Shown here piece by piece: positions 23,911-31,862 of a stretch of 34,017 nt of DNA. The stretch comes from JAVKLU01 sp031538895. Lineage in GTDB: Bacteria; Pseudomonadota; Gammaproteobacteria; Burkholderiales; Burkholderiaceae. Position 1 is the stretch's first letter. Each line of letters starts with the position of its first letter. The translations under genes were made by a program, and so were the position numbers. Location of the stretch: assembly GCA_031538895.1 (NCBI GenBank), contig JAVKLU010000038.1, positions 1 through 34,017 on the forward strand, read 5' to 3'. The notes beneath the pieces are model-generated. The model did no database searches, was not told the DNA's origin, and saw nothing but the letters and a program-made list of their open reading frames with translations.

Positions 23911-24471
23911 ATGAAAGTTAAATTTTTAGCCGCAATTGCAGTCATAACGCTCTCTTCAAACTTGGCGTTTGCCCAACAAGCTATCGTTATCAACAAATCC
24001 ATCACGGAAAAAGAAGCCCTTGCCGCCCAAACGGCTTGGTGCTCTGCACTGCTAGACATCAACGCTACATACAACCAGAAAGGCTACGCTGCTGCCAAAA
24101 CATTGGCGGAGAAGGTTATCGATGCCGCATACGCATACCAAATGGGCGTAGTCCTCTTTAAGCCGACACTCACAGTGAACCCACAAACATTCCGCCCCAC
24201 TCGCGCTGGAGCAGTCGCCTATTTTGTGGGTGGCAGCGCAGAATTCCCCGCTGATAAAGGTTTTGCGATCAAGGGTTGGACAAAATGCGTACCCGTAAAC
24301 AATGCAATTTTCATAGATGGCAACAGTGCTATCACCATGGGTAAAGTCCACTTCACCGATAAGGACGGTAAAGTCACTACGGTTGATAAAACTTGGGGCT
24401 ACATTAAAGATGACGCGGGTAATTTGCGTATCAATCTGCACCACTCATCGCTGGAATATCAAGCTAAATGA
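23911..24471 (+). CDS. Secreted NTF2-like protein, function unknown
   Basis: This 186-residue protein has a clear signal peptide (cleavage after AFA, about residue 21), so it should be periplasmic. The mature part has an NTF2/SnoaL-like pattern: an N-terminal helix pair (EKEALAAQTAWCSALLDI), a strand-rich core (MGVVLFKPTLTV, GAVAYFVGG) and a C-terminal segment VDKTWGYIKDDAGNLRINLHHSSL. Proteins of this kind are common in proteobacteria and are sometimes labelled phosphoribosyl-AMP cyclohydrolase; nothing in the sequence supports that enzyme activity. It stands alone, with a strong terminator after it. No clear ribosome site precedes the ATG. Confidence 0.75.
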   Translation: MKVKFLAAIAVITLSSNLAFAQQAIVINKSITEKEALAAQTAWCSALLDINATYNQKGYAAAKTLAEKVIDAAYAYQMGVVLFKPTLTVNPQTFRPTRAGAVAYFVGGSAEFPADKGFAIKGWTKCVPVNNAIFIDGNSAITMGKVHFTDKDGKVTTVDKTWGYIKDDAGNLRINLHHSSLEYQAK

Positions 24472-24545
24472 GTGTGATAAAAACTTCAGATGCACATAAA
24501 AAAACAGTCTAAAAAATAATTTTAGCGAACTCAAGTAGCACCCAT

Positions 24546-24582
24546 AAAAATGCCCCGTCGATTTTTTTCGCGGGGCATTTTT
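24546..24582. terminator. Bidirectional rho-independent terminator
   Basis: AAAAATGCCCCG (24546-24557) pairs with CGGGGCATTTTT (24571-24582); the stem is followed by T-runs on both strands. It lies between the convergent NTF2-like gene and hypE, so it can end transcription from both sides, including the long hydrogenase operon. Confidence 0.93.
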
Positions 24583-24692
24583 TTTGAAACGAGATTGTTT
24601 CTGCCAACCACACTAAAGACCACAAAATATTGGGCTATTACTTCGCCGCCATTGCGCTTGTGCAGTGGATTGATAAAACACGTTCTAACAAA

Positions 24693-25739
24693 TTAACAAA
24701 TTCGGGGCAACTGTTCTGCGCTGAGCCAGTCAACGACACGCTGGCCGCCCAAATGCGTGGTCATCGTCACAAATTGATGTTCATCTGCAACCACTGTGCC
24801 GACTTGTGCGGCAGCCCCACCCAAAGGATGGGCACGCATCGCAGCCAAGACTTTTTCGGCGTCATTGGCACGAACCAAACATAACAATTTGCCTTCGTTG
24901 GCAACGTTGAGCGCGTCTAAACCCATAATTTCACACGCGGCCTGAACATTAGCGCGAATCGGTAAGGCCGCTTCTTGTAAACGGACACCCACATGTGATT
25001 GTTGGGCGATTTCGTTTAAAGTTGCCGAAAGCCCGCCACGGGTAATGTCGCGCAAAGTGTGAATTATTGCGCCGCTGGCATAAATCGCCTCGACCAAAGT
25101 ATGCAAAGACGCGCTGTCCGATTGCACCTCAATATCAAAGCCCAGACTTTCGCGTTGGGCCATGATTGCAATGCCGTGATCTCCTAAATAACCCGAGACC
25201 AAGACCGCATCGCCCGCCACTGCGCGACTGCCCGAAGGTGTGACGCGCCCAGTTGGCACCACACCCACGCCACTGGTGCTGATAAAAATTTGATCGCCCT
25301 TACCGCGCTCAACCACTTTGGTATCGCCACAGACAATTTGCACATTGGCAGCGCGTGCGGCGGCCCCCATGCTACGAACGACTTTATCGAGTACCGCCAA
25401 AGGCAAACCTTCTTCCAAAATAAAGCTCACCGATAAATACAAAGGATGCGCGCCCATCACCGCCAAATCATTCACCGTCCCGTGTATGGCCAAACTGCCA
25501 ATGTCTCCGCCTTGAAAAAATATCGGCGACACCACGTGCCCATCAGTCGTCATAACCCAACGCGCGCCGTCGGGCAGTGCCGGCAAAATCGTCCCGTCGT
25601 CGCCTTGCGCCAATAAATCATTGCCCAGATGAGCAACAAATAACTCACGAATTAACTGCGACGTCGCGCGGCCACCGGCGCCGTGACTCATATCAACATG
25701 ACCATTTTTAATGTCCAAAGGACGAATGTATTTTTTCAT
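24693..25739 (-). CDS. hypE: Hydrogenase maturation protein HypE
   Basis: This 348-residue PurM-like ATPase turns the carbamoyl group placed by HypF on its C-terminal cysteine into thiocyanate, the cyanide donor for the NiFe active site. The C-terminus PRIC is intact with Cys348, the acceptor. The N-terminal MSHGAGGR (17-24) and VNDLAVMGA are the PurM-family ATP and phosphate sites. It is the last gene of the operon; the hypX found here in Cupriavidus is absent, and the terminator follows. About 150 bp with a tandem repeat separate it from hypD, a larger gap than between the other hyp genes. Confidence 0.97.
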   Translation of the reverse strand: MKKYIRPLDIKNGHVDMSHGAGGRATSQLIRELFVAHLGNDLLAQGDDGTILPALPDGARWVMTTDGHVVSPIFFQGGDIGSLAIHGTVNDLAVMGAHPLYLSVSFILEEGLPLAVLDKVVRSMGAAARAANVQIVCGDTKVVERGKGDQIFISTSGVGVVPTGRVTPSGSRAVAGDAVLVSGYLGDHGIAIMAQRESLGFDIEVQSDSASLHTLVEAIYASGAIIHTLRDITRGGLSATLNEIAQQSHVGVRLQEAALPIRANVQAACEIMGLDALNVANEGKLLCLVRANDAEKVLAAMRAHPLGGAAAQVGTVVADEHQFVTMTTHLGGQRVVDWLSAEQLPRIC

Positions 25740-25833
25740 CAGTTAAATTTTTGGTTTGATTGGATTCATCATCAACACAGAGAATACGGAATGACGAAGT
25801 GATCGCTCTATGTCAATTGAGATTACGCGACAC

Positions 25834-25895
25834 CATTACGCAGCCCCATTACGCAGCCCCATTACGCAGCCCCATTACGCAGCCCCATTACGCAG
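25834..25895. repeat. 13-bp tandem repeat spanning the hypD stop codon
   Basis: CATTACGCAGCCC is repeated four times exactly (25834-25885) and a fifth copy is partial (25886-25895). The hypD stop codon (25888-25890) lies in the partial copy, so each unit carries a copy of the last hypD bases. There are no spacers, so it is not a CRISPR. Confidence 0.95.
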
Positions 25896-27021
25896 TCACC
25901 ACCGGAATATCACGAAAACGACCATAGGTGTAATGCGCCGAACATGCGCCTTCTGAAGACACCATGCACGATCCCATCGGCGATTCTGGCGTGCACACCG
26001 TGCCAAATAAAGTGCAATCTTGCGGTGTTTTCGCACCGCGCAAAATCGAACCGCACTCGCATTTTTTATGATCGGGAACGGTTTGGTACGGCACATTAAA
26101 CCGCTCTTCAGCATCAAACTGTGCAAACGCTGCACGCAGTTTCAAAGCACTGTGCGGCATCTCACCCAAGCCACGCCATTCAAAACTATCGCGCACTTCA
26201 AAAACCTCATTCATCAAATTTTGCGCCACGACATTGCCCGCAAAAGTGACGCCGCGACTGAATTCATTTTCAATTTCAACGCGCCCCTCATTCACCTGCA
26301 AAACCAATTGATAGATTGCTTGCATCACGTCTAAAGGTTCAAATCCACCAATCACAACCGGCTTGCGATATTTTTCAACAAACTGACTGTACGCTGATAA
26401 ACCAATAATCACCGACACGTGTGAAGGTCCGATAAAGCCGTCTAAATTCACCGTACCTGACTCCAAGGGTAAATTCAAAATATGCGCAATCGCTGGTGGC
26501 GTCAACACATGGGCGCATAACACGCTGAAGTTTTTTAACTGCAAACGCTGCGCGCTTTTGACCACTAAAGCGGTTGGCGGCGTCGTCGTTTCAAATCCGA
26601 TTGCGAAAAAAATCACTTGCCGATCTGGATTTTTTTGGGCTAACTCAAGGGCATACGCCGCATTGCCAATCATTCGAATATCCGCACCCAAAGCTTTGGC
26701 GCGCAAAAGCGATAAATTATCAGACGCTGGGACGCGCAAAGTATCCGCATAGACGCACATAATTGCCGCCTGTTCACGCGCCAAACGTATCGCCATATCA
26801 ATTCGACCAATCGGCAAAACGCACACTGGACAACCCGGGCCATGAATCATACGAATATTTTTGGGCAATAAATCAATGACTCCATAGCGCGAAATTGCGT
26901 GGGTATGACCGCCACAGAACTCCATAAAATGATAGTGTCGCGTCGGATCAACCGCCGCGTTAATTTTGTCCGCAATGATTTTTGCCACTGCGCTGTCGCG
27001 AAACTCGTCAACGTATTTCAT
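25888..27021 (-). CDS. hypD: Hydrogenase maturation protein HypD
   Basis: This 377-residue iron-sulfur protein is the scaffold on which Fe(CN)2CO is built together with HypC. Conserved motifs are present: CGGHTH (Cys36), HGPGCPVC (C64, C67) and the C-terminal cysteine cluster for the [4Fe-4S] centre in CGSILRGAKTPQDC, FGTVCTPESPMGSCMVS and EGACSAHYTYGR. The ATG overlaps the hypC stop by four bases, matching the fact that HypC and HypD form a complex. Confidence 0.97.
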   Translation of the reverse strand: MKYVDEFRDSAVAKIIADKINAAVDPTRHYHFMEFCGGHTHAISRYGVIDLLPKNIRMIHGPGCPVCVLPIGRIDMAIRLAREQAAIMCVYADTLRVPASDNLSLLRAKALGADIRMIGNAAYALELAQKNPDRQVIFFAIGFETTTPPTALVVKSAQRLQLKNFSVLCAHVLTPPAIAHILNLPLESGTVNLDGFIGPSHVSVIIGLSAYSQFVEKYRKPVVIGGFEPLDVMQAIYQLVLQVNEGRVEIENEFSRGVTFAGNVVAQNLMNEVFEVRDSFEWRGLGEMPHSALKLRAAFAQFDAEERFNVPYQTVPDHKKCECGSILRGAKTPQDCTLFGTVCTPESPMGSCMVSSEGACSAHYTYGRFRDIPVVTA

Positions 27022-27236
27022 CGCGCCACCTCCGCGACAAATCGCGCTAGAGTTGCTTGAGCTTCTTGTGGATTAACAATACCAATGGCGTGATCGACGT
27101 GCACAATCACATACTCGCCGAGTTTGACTTCGGGAACCAACTCCACCGAAATCACTTTGCGCACACCATCTAAATCAATTTTGGCCAGCTCGTTTGACAC
27201 GCGCTCGACCACTTTGGCAGGAATCGCAAGACACAT
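27018..27236 (-). CDS. hypC: Hydrogenase maturation chaperone HypC
   Basis: This 72-residue chaperone starts MCLAIP; Cys2 binds the iron unit after removal of Met1. It carries the Fe(CN)2CO group between HypD and the hydrogenase large subunit precursor. HVDHAIGIV in the middle is typical of the family. It overlaps hypD by four bases. A second HypC-family protein, HoxL, is encoded at the right edge of the window. Confidence 0.96.
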   Translation of the reverse strand: MCLAIPAKVVERVSNELAKIDLDGVRKVISVELVPEVKLGEYVIVHVDHAIGIVNPQEAQATLARFVAEVAR

Positions 27237-27317
27237 AAAAAGACCTTTCTAGGAGAAGATTGATAAATTAAACCGTGTTCAAAACACTTTCGTTGTTAAC
27301 ACCTTGATAACTATTTT

Positions 27318-28508
27318 TTATGGCGATGCGACGGCCCCAACCCATGCCTGCCCCAGCGCAATCGCCGCATCACCGCACGAATATTGACGCGGAATCAACA
27401 CGGTATGCCCCGCTACATTTATTCCTTGCTCCAAACGCGCGCGCAAAATTCGATTCAACAAACAGCCCCCATTCAAAATTATTTTCTGCAAGGGAAGTCC
27501 TTTGACCTCATCCAAAACTGTCGCGACTAAGGCGTCTGCCAAACCATAATGAAATGTCAACGCGGCCTGCGCTTGCGCAGAAACATCGTAATTGGCCAAG
27601 CGCACGCGTGCGGCCAAAGCCAACAACCACGGCGCCAATTCAATACTGTTTGGCAAATTCAATGTCTTCACCGAAATGGCACATTCATCATCACACTTTG
27701 CCAGATTCATTTTGGCATCAATCGCGCGCTGCGCGTACTGTTCCAAAATAATTGCCGCTTCAGCCTCTGCCTGCACTGCCGGCGCAATGCCAAACAGGGC
27801 GGCGGCGGCATCAAACCAACGCCCTGCCGCTGTCGTCTTGGGCTTTTGATCCCACACACCGGCACGCAAAGAAGACGCGAGTGCCGTCACTATGTCTGAT
27901 GTCGTACCCGCACTGGCGGCAATATATTCGGCAGCACGCCAATCTTGCGCCGCGTGACACACCGCTAAAGCCATACGCCAGGGTTGTTGCGCGGCCTTAT
28001 CTCCACCGGCTAAACACAAGGCCTGCAAATGTGCGCGACGCTGCATGTCTGGCCCATTGACACACAATAATTCCCCACCCCAGGCGTGACCATCATTGCC
28101 CAAACCCACACCATCCAAAGCCCAACCGTGTACAGGGCTTTGATCATGGGCGATACCAAATTCAGCGCACACCGCAGCGATATGGGCGTGATGGTGTTGT
28201 ACCGCCAAAATCGGCACGGACAATTCGCGCGCTAAGGTCTGTGCTAATTCGGTGCTGTAAAACTGCGGGTGCGCATCGTGAACAATCACATCGGGTTGCC
28301 ACGGCGCGCCCTTGATCCCACCACCCCTCAAACCCGCACGAACGCTTTCATGCAAAGCCGCGCGAGCTTGGGGAGTCGATAAATCACCATGTATCGGTGA
28401 CCACACCAGTTGCGCACCATCGACATAACAAACGCGGTTTTTTAAAAACGCGCCCAAGGCCAATACTTTGCTCGTGCCAAAGGGCTGAATTGTTTCAAAT
28501 TCAAACAT
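27318..28508 (-). CDS. hypF: Carbamoyltransferase HypF, short form (HypF1-like)
   Basis: The 396-residue product corresponds only to the C-terminal Kae1-like carbamoyltransferase domain of HypF. It has VHDAHPQFYSTELA, the metal-binding HHHAH (105-109), LDGVGLGNDGHAWGGEL and NGGCLLN. The acylphosphatase, zinc-finger and YrdC-like domains of full HypF (about 750 residues) are missing. A short HypF1 of nearly this size lies at the same operon position in Cupriavidus necator, so this is a lineage feature and not a fresh truncation. The ATG at 28508 (MFEFETIQPFG) is chosen because an upstream extension overlaps the hypB His-tail coding region in another frame and reads as Arg/Ser low complexity. 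It starts eight bases after the hypB stop. Confidence 0.92.
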   Translation of the reverse strand: MFEFETIQPFGTSKVLALGAFLKNRVCYVDGAQLVWSPIHGDLSTPQARAALHESVRAGLRGGGIKGAPWQPDVIVHDAHPQFYSTELAQTLARELSVPILAVQHHHAHIAAVCAEFGIAHDQSPVHGWALDGVGLGNDGHAWGGELLCVNGPDMQRRAHLQALCLAGGDKAAQQPWRMALAVCHAAQDWRAAEYIAASAGTTSDIVTALASSLRAGVWDQKPKTTAAGRWFDAAAALFGIAPAVQAEAEAAIILEQYAQRAIDAKMNLAKCDDECAISVKTLNLPNSIELAPWLLALAARVRLANYDVSAQAQAALTFHYGLADALVATVLDEVKGLPLQKIILNGGCLLNRILRARLEQGINVAGHTVLIPRQYSCGDAAIALGQAWVGAVASP

Positions 28509-28516
28509 GCCAACAG

Positions 28517-29431
28517 TTAATGGCTGTGTCCATGCGGATGACCGTGACCATGATGATCGTGATCGTGGCCGTGATGATCGTGATCGTGATCGTGGCCGTG
28601 ATCGTGAGTGTGATCCCGCACCGATTGGTAATGCCGCAACAACCACGACAACCACGACGCCATTCCCGCGCCGGTAGTTGCGCTGACTTCAATAATTTGA
28701 ATGTGCGGATTGACCCGACGCGCATTGACTAAACATTGACTCACGTTAAAGGACACATAGGGCAATAAATCCACTTTGTTCAGAAGCATGACCGATGCCG
28801 CCGCAAACATATCGGGATATTTCAAAGGTTTGTCTTCGCCCTCGGTGACCGATAACACCGCAACTTTGGCCGCTTCACCCAAATCCCACATCGCCGGACA
28901 AACCAAATTACCGACGTTTTCGATCATCAAAATCCCGCCATGATCGTGCACCGGTAATTGACCAAACGCCTGTGCCACCATCGGCGCATCCAAATGGCAA
29001 CCCTTACCGGTATTGACTTGTACCGCCTCGACACCGGTCGCGCGAATACGATCGGCATCAACCGAAGTTTGCTGATCGCCTTCAATCACAGACAAACAAA
29101 TTTCGGGATGCTGTTGTTTTAACAAAGCCAAGCTCGCGCATAACAAAGTCGTTTTGCCAGAACCAGGACTGGATACAAAATTTAAGGCGAGGACACCATG
29201 ATCATGAAAGTGCACACGATTTTGTTGGGCGATTGAATTGTTAGCCGACAAGACATTTTGTTCCAACTGAATCGCGCGCTCGGTACTCATCCCCGGCACG
29301 CTGACGCCGGCAGGATTCAAACCAAAATGCAAATGCTGTCCAGCGGGCTGTGCCATCGCGTCCTTGGTTTTATCCGCAGTTTGCGCCGTTGATAAGCTTG
29401 ATGATCCTGAACATCCACAAATAACACACAT
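28517..29431 (-). CDS. hypB: Nickel-handling GTPase HypB with a C-terminal histidine tail
   Basis: This 304-residue SIMIBI GTPase inserts nickel into the hydrogenase large subunit with HypA. Visible features are the N-terminal high-affinity nickel motif MCVICGC (Cys2, Cys5, Cys7), the P-loop SSPGSGKTT (87-95), the dimer-interface metal site C145-H146 in GKGCHLDA, and the guanine motif NKVD (219-221 region). The histidine-rich tract that in many HypB proteins follows the N-terminus is here at the very C-terminus: residues 273-304 contain 17 histidines in 32 residues, alternating mostly with Asp and Gly. It may store nickel or buffer it. The tract is encoded by a GATCGTG-like repeat (28519-28615). 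Confidence 0.96.
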   Translation of the reverse strand: MCVICGCSGSSSLSTAQTADKTKDAMAQPAGQHLHFGLNPAGVSVPGMSTERAIQLEQNVLSANNSIAQQNRVHFHDHGVLALNFVSSPGSGKTTLLCASLALLKQQHPEICLSVIEGDQQTSVDADRIRATGVEAVQVNTGKGCHLDAPMVAQAFGQLPVHDHGGILMIENVGNLVCPAMWDLGEAAKVAVLSVTEGEDKPLKYPDMFAAASVMLLNKVDLLPYVSFNVSQCLVNARRVNPHIQIIEVSATTGAGMASWLSWLLRHYQSVRDHTHDHGHDHDHDHHGHDHDHHGHGHPHGHSH

Positions 29432-29459
29432 AAAAATCCTTTCTAATGAATCAATTCAA

Positions 29460-29807
29460 TTATTCCTTCACAAACAACTCTTTCACCGTCACCTCGGTGC
29501 CGCCCGTTGCCTGTAAACGCGTACCCGCACAATCGGGGCAAGAATCCAGCCGCGAATAAATCGCCACCGTTTTATCGCACGTAAAACACCACGCTTGCCC
29601 GCTCTGCTCTTGATACTCAATGCTTGCACCTTCAAGTACCGTACCAAGCTGCAAGGCAGAGAGCGAAAACTCTAAAGCCCGTAGCTCAACGCCCGCCAGC
29701 GCGCCGTACTCGATCACCAAGCGCGACACTTGTGGCGGCGGCGATTCGTTTTTAAGCGCCTGCTCAACCATTGTCAAAATTGCGGTGGCAATACTGGCTT
29801 CGTGCAT
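29460..29807 (-). CDS. hypA: Nickel metallochaperone HypA
   Basis: This 115-residue protein begins MHEASIA; His2 with the N-terminus binds nickel. The structural zinc site is formed by C74, C77, C90 and C93 (CFTC, CPDC). HypA receives nickel from HypB and docks to the large subunit. The ATG at 29807 is certain because the family requires MHE; the frame extends 17 codons further upstream with foreign sequence. It is first of the hypABFCDE block, directly after hoxV. Confidence 0.96.
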   Translation of the reverse strand: MHEASIATAILTMVEQALKNESPPPQVSRLVIEYGALAGVELRALEFSLSALQLGTVLEGASIEYQEQSGQAWCFTCDKTVAIYSRLDSCPDCAGTRLQATGGTEVTVKELFVKE

Positions 29808-29885
29808 GAATACTCTTTTTAAAAACTCATCAACAAAATATAGTGACCGCTTGATCAAAAATAAAGCGCATCAGCGTGTTATTTT

Positions 29886-30947
29886 TCACTCCACTTGCCA
29901 CGCCACACAGGGGTCAAAAATTTGCATCACCGCATTGATGCGATCGACATTCAGTACGCCACGCTGCCGCATAGATTCAAGCGTTTGCTGCACGACTCCC
30001 TGCGGATGAAACACCCACTCAGTCGGGGCCAAAATATTCACTTCAGCAATTTTCCCCATCGCGTCTACACGCACCCGATGTACCAAAATACCACGCGCCA
30101 TTTCTACCGCCGCGATACCGTCTTGTGGTGCCAGCCTAAACGCGCTCGCACGATCATCCGCACCACCATCAGCATCACCAATCATGCGCACAATTTGCGC
30201 TAAACGCGCCAATTCTCGCGCCACCATGTGCTTTGTTGCACCATACAAAGCCGCCACACTGGCATCAGCACATTGCCCCTGATACACGGGGCGATAGCGT
30301 TGGACACTGGGCACTTGCGTCAAAGTCTGCCACTCTCGCCACTGCGCCGCCGTTGTCGGCAAACGCAATGAAGACACTTCAGGAACTGCCGCAGGCGCAT
30401 CGGTTGCAAACACCTCTTCAGACAGTTCACGCGCACTGCGCAACCACGTATCAAGATTCCACGCGATGACGCTGCTTGCCTGGCTCGTGTTCACCCAATC
30501 GTAAAGACCCGCAATATTTCCCTGTTGCTTTTGTTGACTTGGTGAATTTATTGTTAACGCCGCATAGCAATCCGCCCAACTTTGACCAAATACCAATTCT
30601 TTCCACATTTTTGGTGCCTCTTGCACCGAGGCTTGTAACAACTGGCGCGCCAAATTCACGGGTAAAACGCGAGCAGTCATTGCCAAATAACGCGCATGCT
30701 CTTGCAAGCTGCTGTGAATCAGGATGGGCAATATTTGTTGCACCGCAAACACCTCATCACCGCCCTGTGCCGCGACCAGTGCAAGTTTCAAGGCGGCTTG
30801 ATGCGCATGACCACACAGTGCCAGTAAAACATCAACCCGTTTCAAAGCGACTTCGGGCGCTAATCCGATCAAGGCTTGCTCAGCCAGCAAAAAACGGCGG
30901 TTATCCACTTCAACCCCCTTTGGGGTCACTCGAATCGTAATCGTCAT
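29886..30947 (-). CDS. hoxV: Hydrogenase maturation scaffold HoxV/HupK
   Basis: This 353-residue protein is a catalytically dead relative of the NiFe hydrogenase large subunit. It keeps CGHAH (45-49), matching the first cysteine motif of the large subunit, and ends with DPCVAW (345-350), a mimic of the large-subunit DPCxxC in which the second cysteine is replaced by Trp. The segment NILAPTEWVFHPQG is typical of HupK/HoxV. In Cupriavidus HoxV is thought to hold Fe(CN)2CO before transfer to HoxG. It starts seven bases after hoxT. Confidence 0.9.
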   Translation of the reverse strand: MTITIRVTPKGVEVDNRRFLLAEQALIGLAPEVALKRVDVLLALCGHAHQAALKLALVAAQGGDEVFAVQQILPILIHSSLQEHARYLAMTARVLPVNLARQLLQASVQEAPKMWKELVFGQSWADCYAALTINSPSQQKQQGNIAGLYDWVNTSQASSVIAWNLDTWLRSARELSEEVFATDAPAAVPEVSSLRLPTTAAQWREWQTLTQVPSVQRYRPVYQGQCADASVAALYGATKHMVARELARLAQIVRMIGDADGGADDRASAFRLAPQDGIAAVEMARGILVHRVRVDAMGKIAEVNILAPTEWVFHPQGVVQQTLESMRQRGVLNVDRINAVMQIFDPCVAWQVE

Positions 30948-30953
30948 CGCCGA

Positions 30954-31565
30954 TTAGGTCTGCCGAACACGACCACGCAAAAAATTGCGCCGACTGCTAT
31001 CAATTTGCGCATCTGCAAGAGCCTGTTGCGCCGCAAGCTGTGTCGCTTTTTCCTGCGCAATGCGTAAGGCATCTTGCATCTGATGCCATTCTTGCATCAC
31101 GCCTTGAGCCAAGGCCACTACTGCCGCTTGATCAGCAAACTCCAACACCGGCGATACTAAAGAGCAGGCCTCAAACCCACCGAAAGGATGACTGCCGCCA
31201 AAATCTTCGTACGCGCCAATAAACATATAGCGATCAGCACCCCACTGATGAACCCGCTCGACACCCACTGGCGGATGTTGTCGCGCATCATCTGCAAGAA
31301 AAACCCAATTCACGCACCACGGGGTAATCAAAACGCCTAAACTACCACTGATGTTCGACACCGCGTCATGATTGTGTTCACAACTTTGAGCATGACTTTG
31401 AGTACTACTCTGAGCATCAAGCTGATTGTTATTTTGCAGAGCGATCCATTGATACGGCGTAAAACCTATCGTCGCAACCTGTAATCGGTGATTACAAATC
31501 GGCACATCATGCATCCGTTCACGCGCGATTCGCTCAAACAAATTTTGTAAGGCCTGAACGCGCAT
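30954..31565 (-). CDS. hoxT: Hydrogenase assembly chaperone HoxT/HupJ (HybE family)
   Basis: This 203-residue HybE-family protein has the core motifs GVLITPWCVNWV (77-88) and GAYEDFGGSHPFGGFEACSL. HybE proteins bind the Tat signal of the hydrogenase small subunit and delay export until maturation is complete. Two oddities: a Gln/Ser/His/Asn-rich insertion at about 45-73, encoded by repetitive DNA, and a C-terminal SRRNFLRG (191-198) that looks like a twin-arginine motif although it is at the wrong end to be a signal peptide. The ATG at 31565 lies two bases after the hoxR stop; a TTG at 31571 is possible. Confidence 0.9.
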   Translation of the reverse strand: MRVQALQNLFERIARERMHDVPICNHRLQVATIGFTPYQWIALQNNNQLDAQSSTQSHAQSCEHNHDAVSNISGSLGVLITPWCVNWVFLADDARQHPPVGVERVHQWGADRYMFIGAYEDFGGSHPFGGFEACSLVSPVLEFADQAAVVALAQGVMQEWHQMQDALRIAQEKATQLAAQQALADAQIDSSRRNFLRGRVRQT

Positions 31566-31567
31566 TG

Positions 31568-31807
31568 TCAATCTGAACTCAACACCATAAACTGTTCGCG
31601 TGCACCATCACACTGTGGACAACGCCAATGAGCAGGCAGATCAGTAAACGCCATTCCGGGTTCGATCTGCCACTGTGGATCACCTTCTTTGGGATCGTAA
31701 ACCCACCAACAAATTTTGCATTCCAAGCGAGTCTGGGCAGTAATTTTGCCAGAGTCACCTAAGTAACTGCCTTCAAATCCTGCACGACCATGACCTTCTA
31801 CACTCAT
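31568..31807 (-). CDS. hoxR: Rubredoxin HoxR/HupI
   Basis: The 79-residue rubredoxin has the iron ligands C30/C33 (CKIC) and C63/C66 (CPQC), with the usual aromatic residues between (WWVYDP, W62). A 25-residue N-terminal extension is typical of hydrogenase-linked rubredoxins. In Cupriavidus, HoxR supports assembly of the proximal cluster of the small subunit when O2 is present, so its presence points to an O2-tolerant membrane-bound hydrogenase. Confidence 0.95.
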   Translation of the reverse strand: MSVEGHGRAGFEGSYLGDSGKITAQTRLECKICWWVYDPKEGDPQWQIEPGMAFTDLPAHWRCPQCDGAREQFMVLSSD

Positions 31808-31862
31808 AAATTCACTTTAAAAATTGCGGATGATCATGGCGAGCGTGCACAAAGGTCTGCAC

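Noticed and set aside
23911..24471. Phosphoribosyl-AMP cyclohydrolase
   Set aside because: Proteins of this look are sometimes so labelled, but the HisI metal-binding motifs are absent and a signal peptide is present.
27549..27899. Open frames on the plus strand opposite hypF
   Set aside because: They lie entirely antisense to a well-supported gene, have no family resemblance and follow the codon shadow of hypF.
28509..28655. N-terminal extension of HypF over the hypB tail
   Set aside because: It reads as Arg/Ser low complexity only because it is another frame of the histidine-coding repeat; no acylphosphatase or zinc-finger motif is present.
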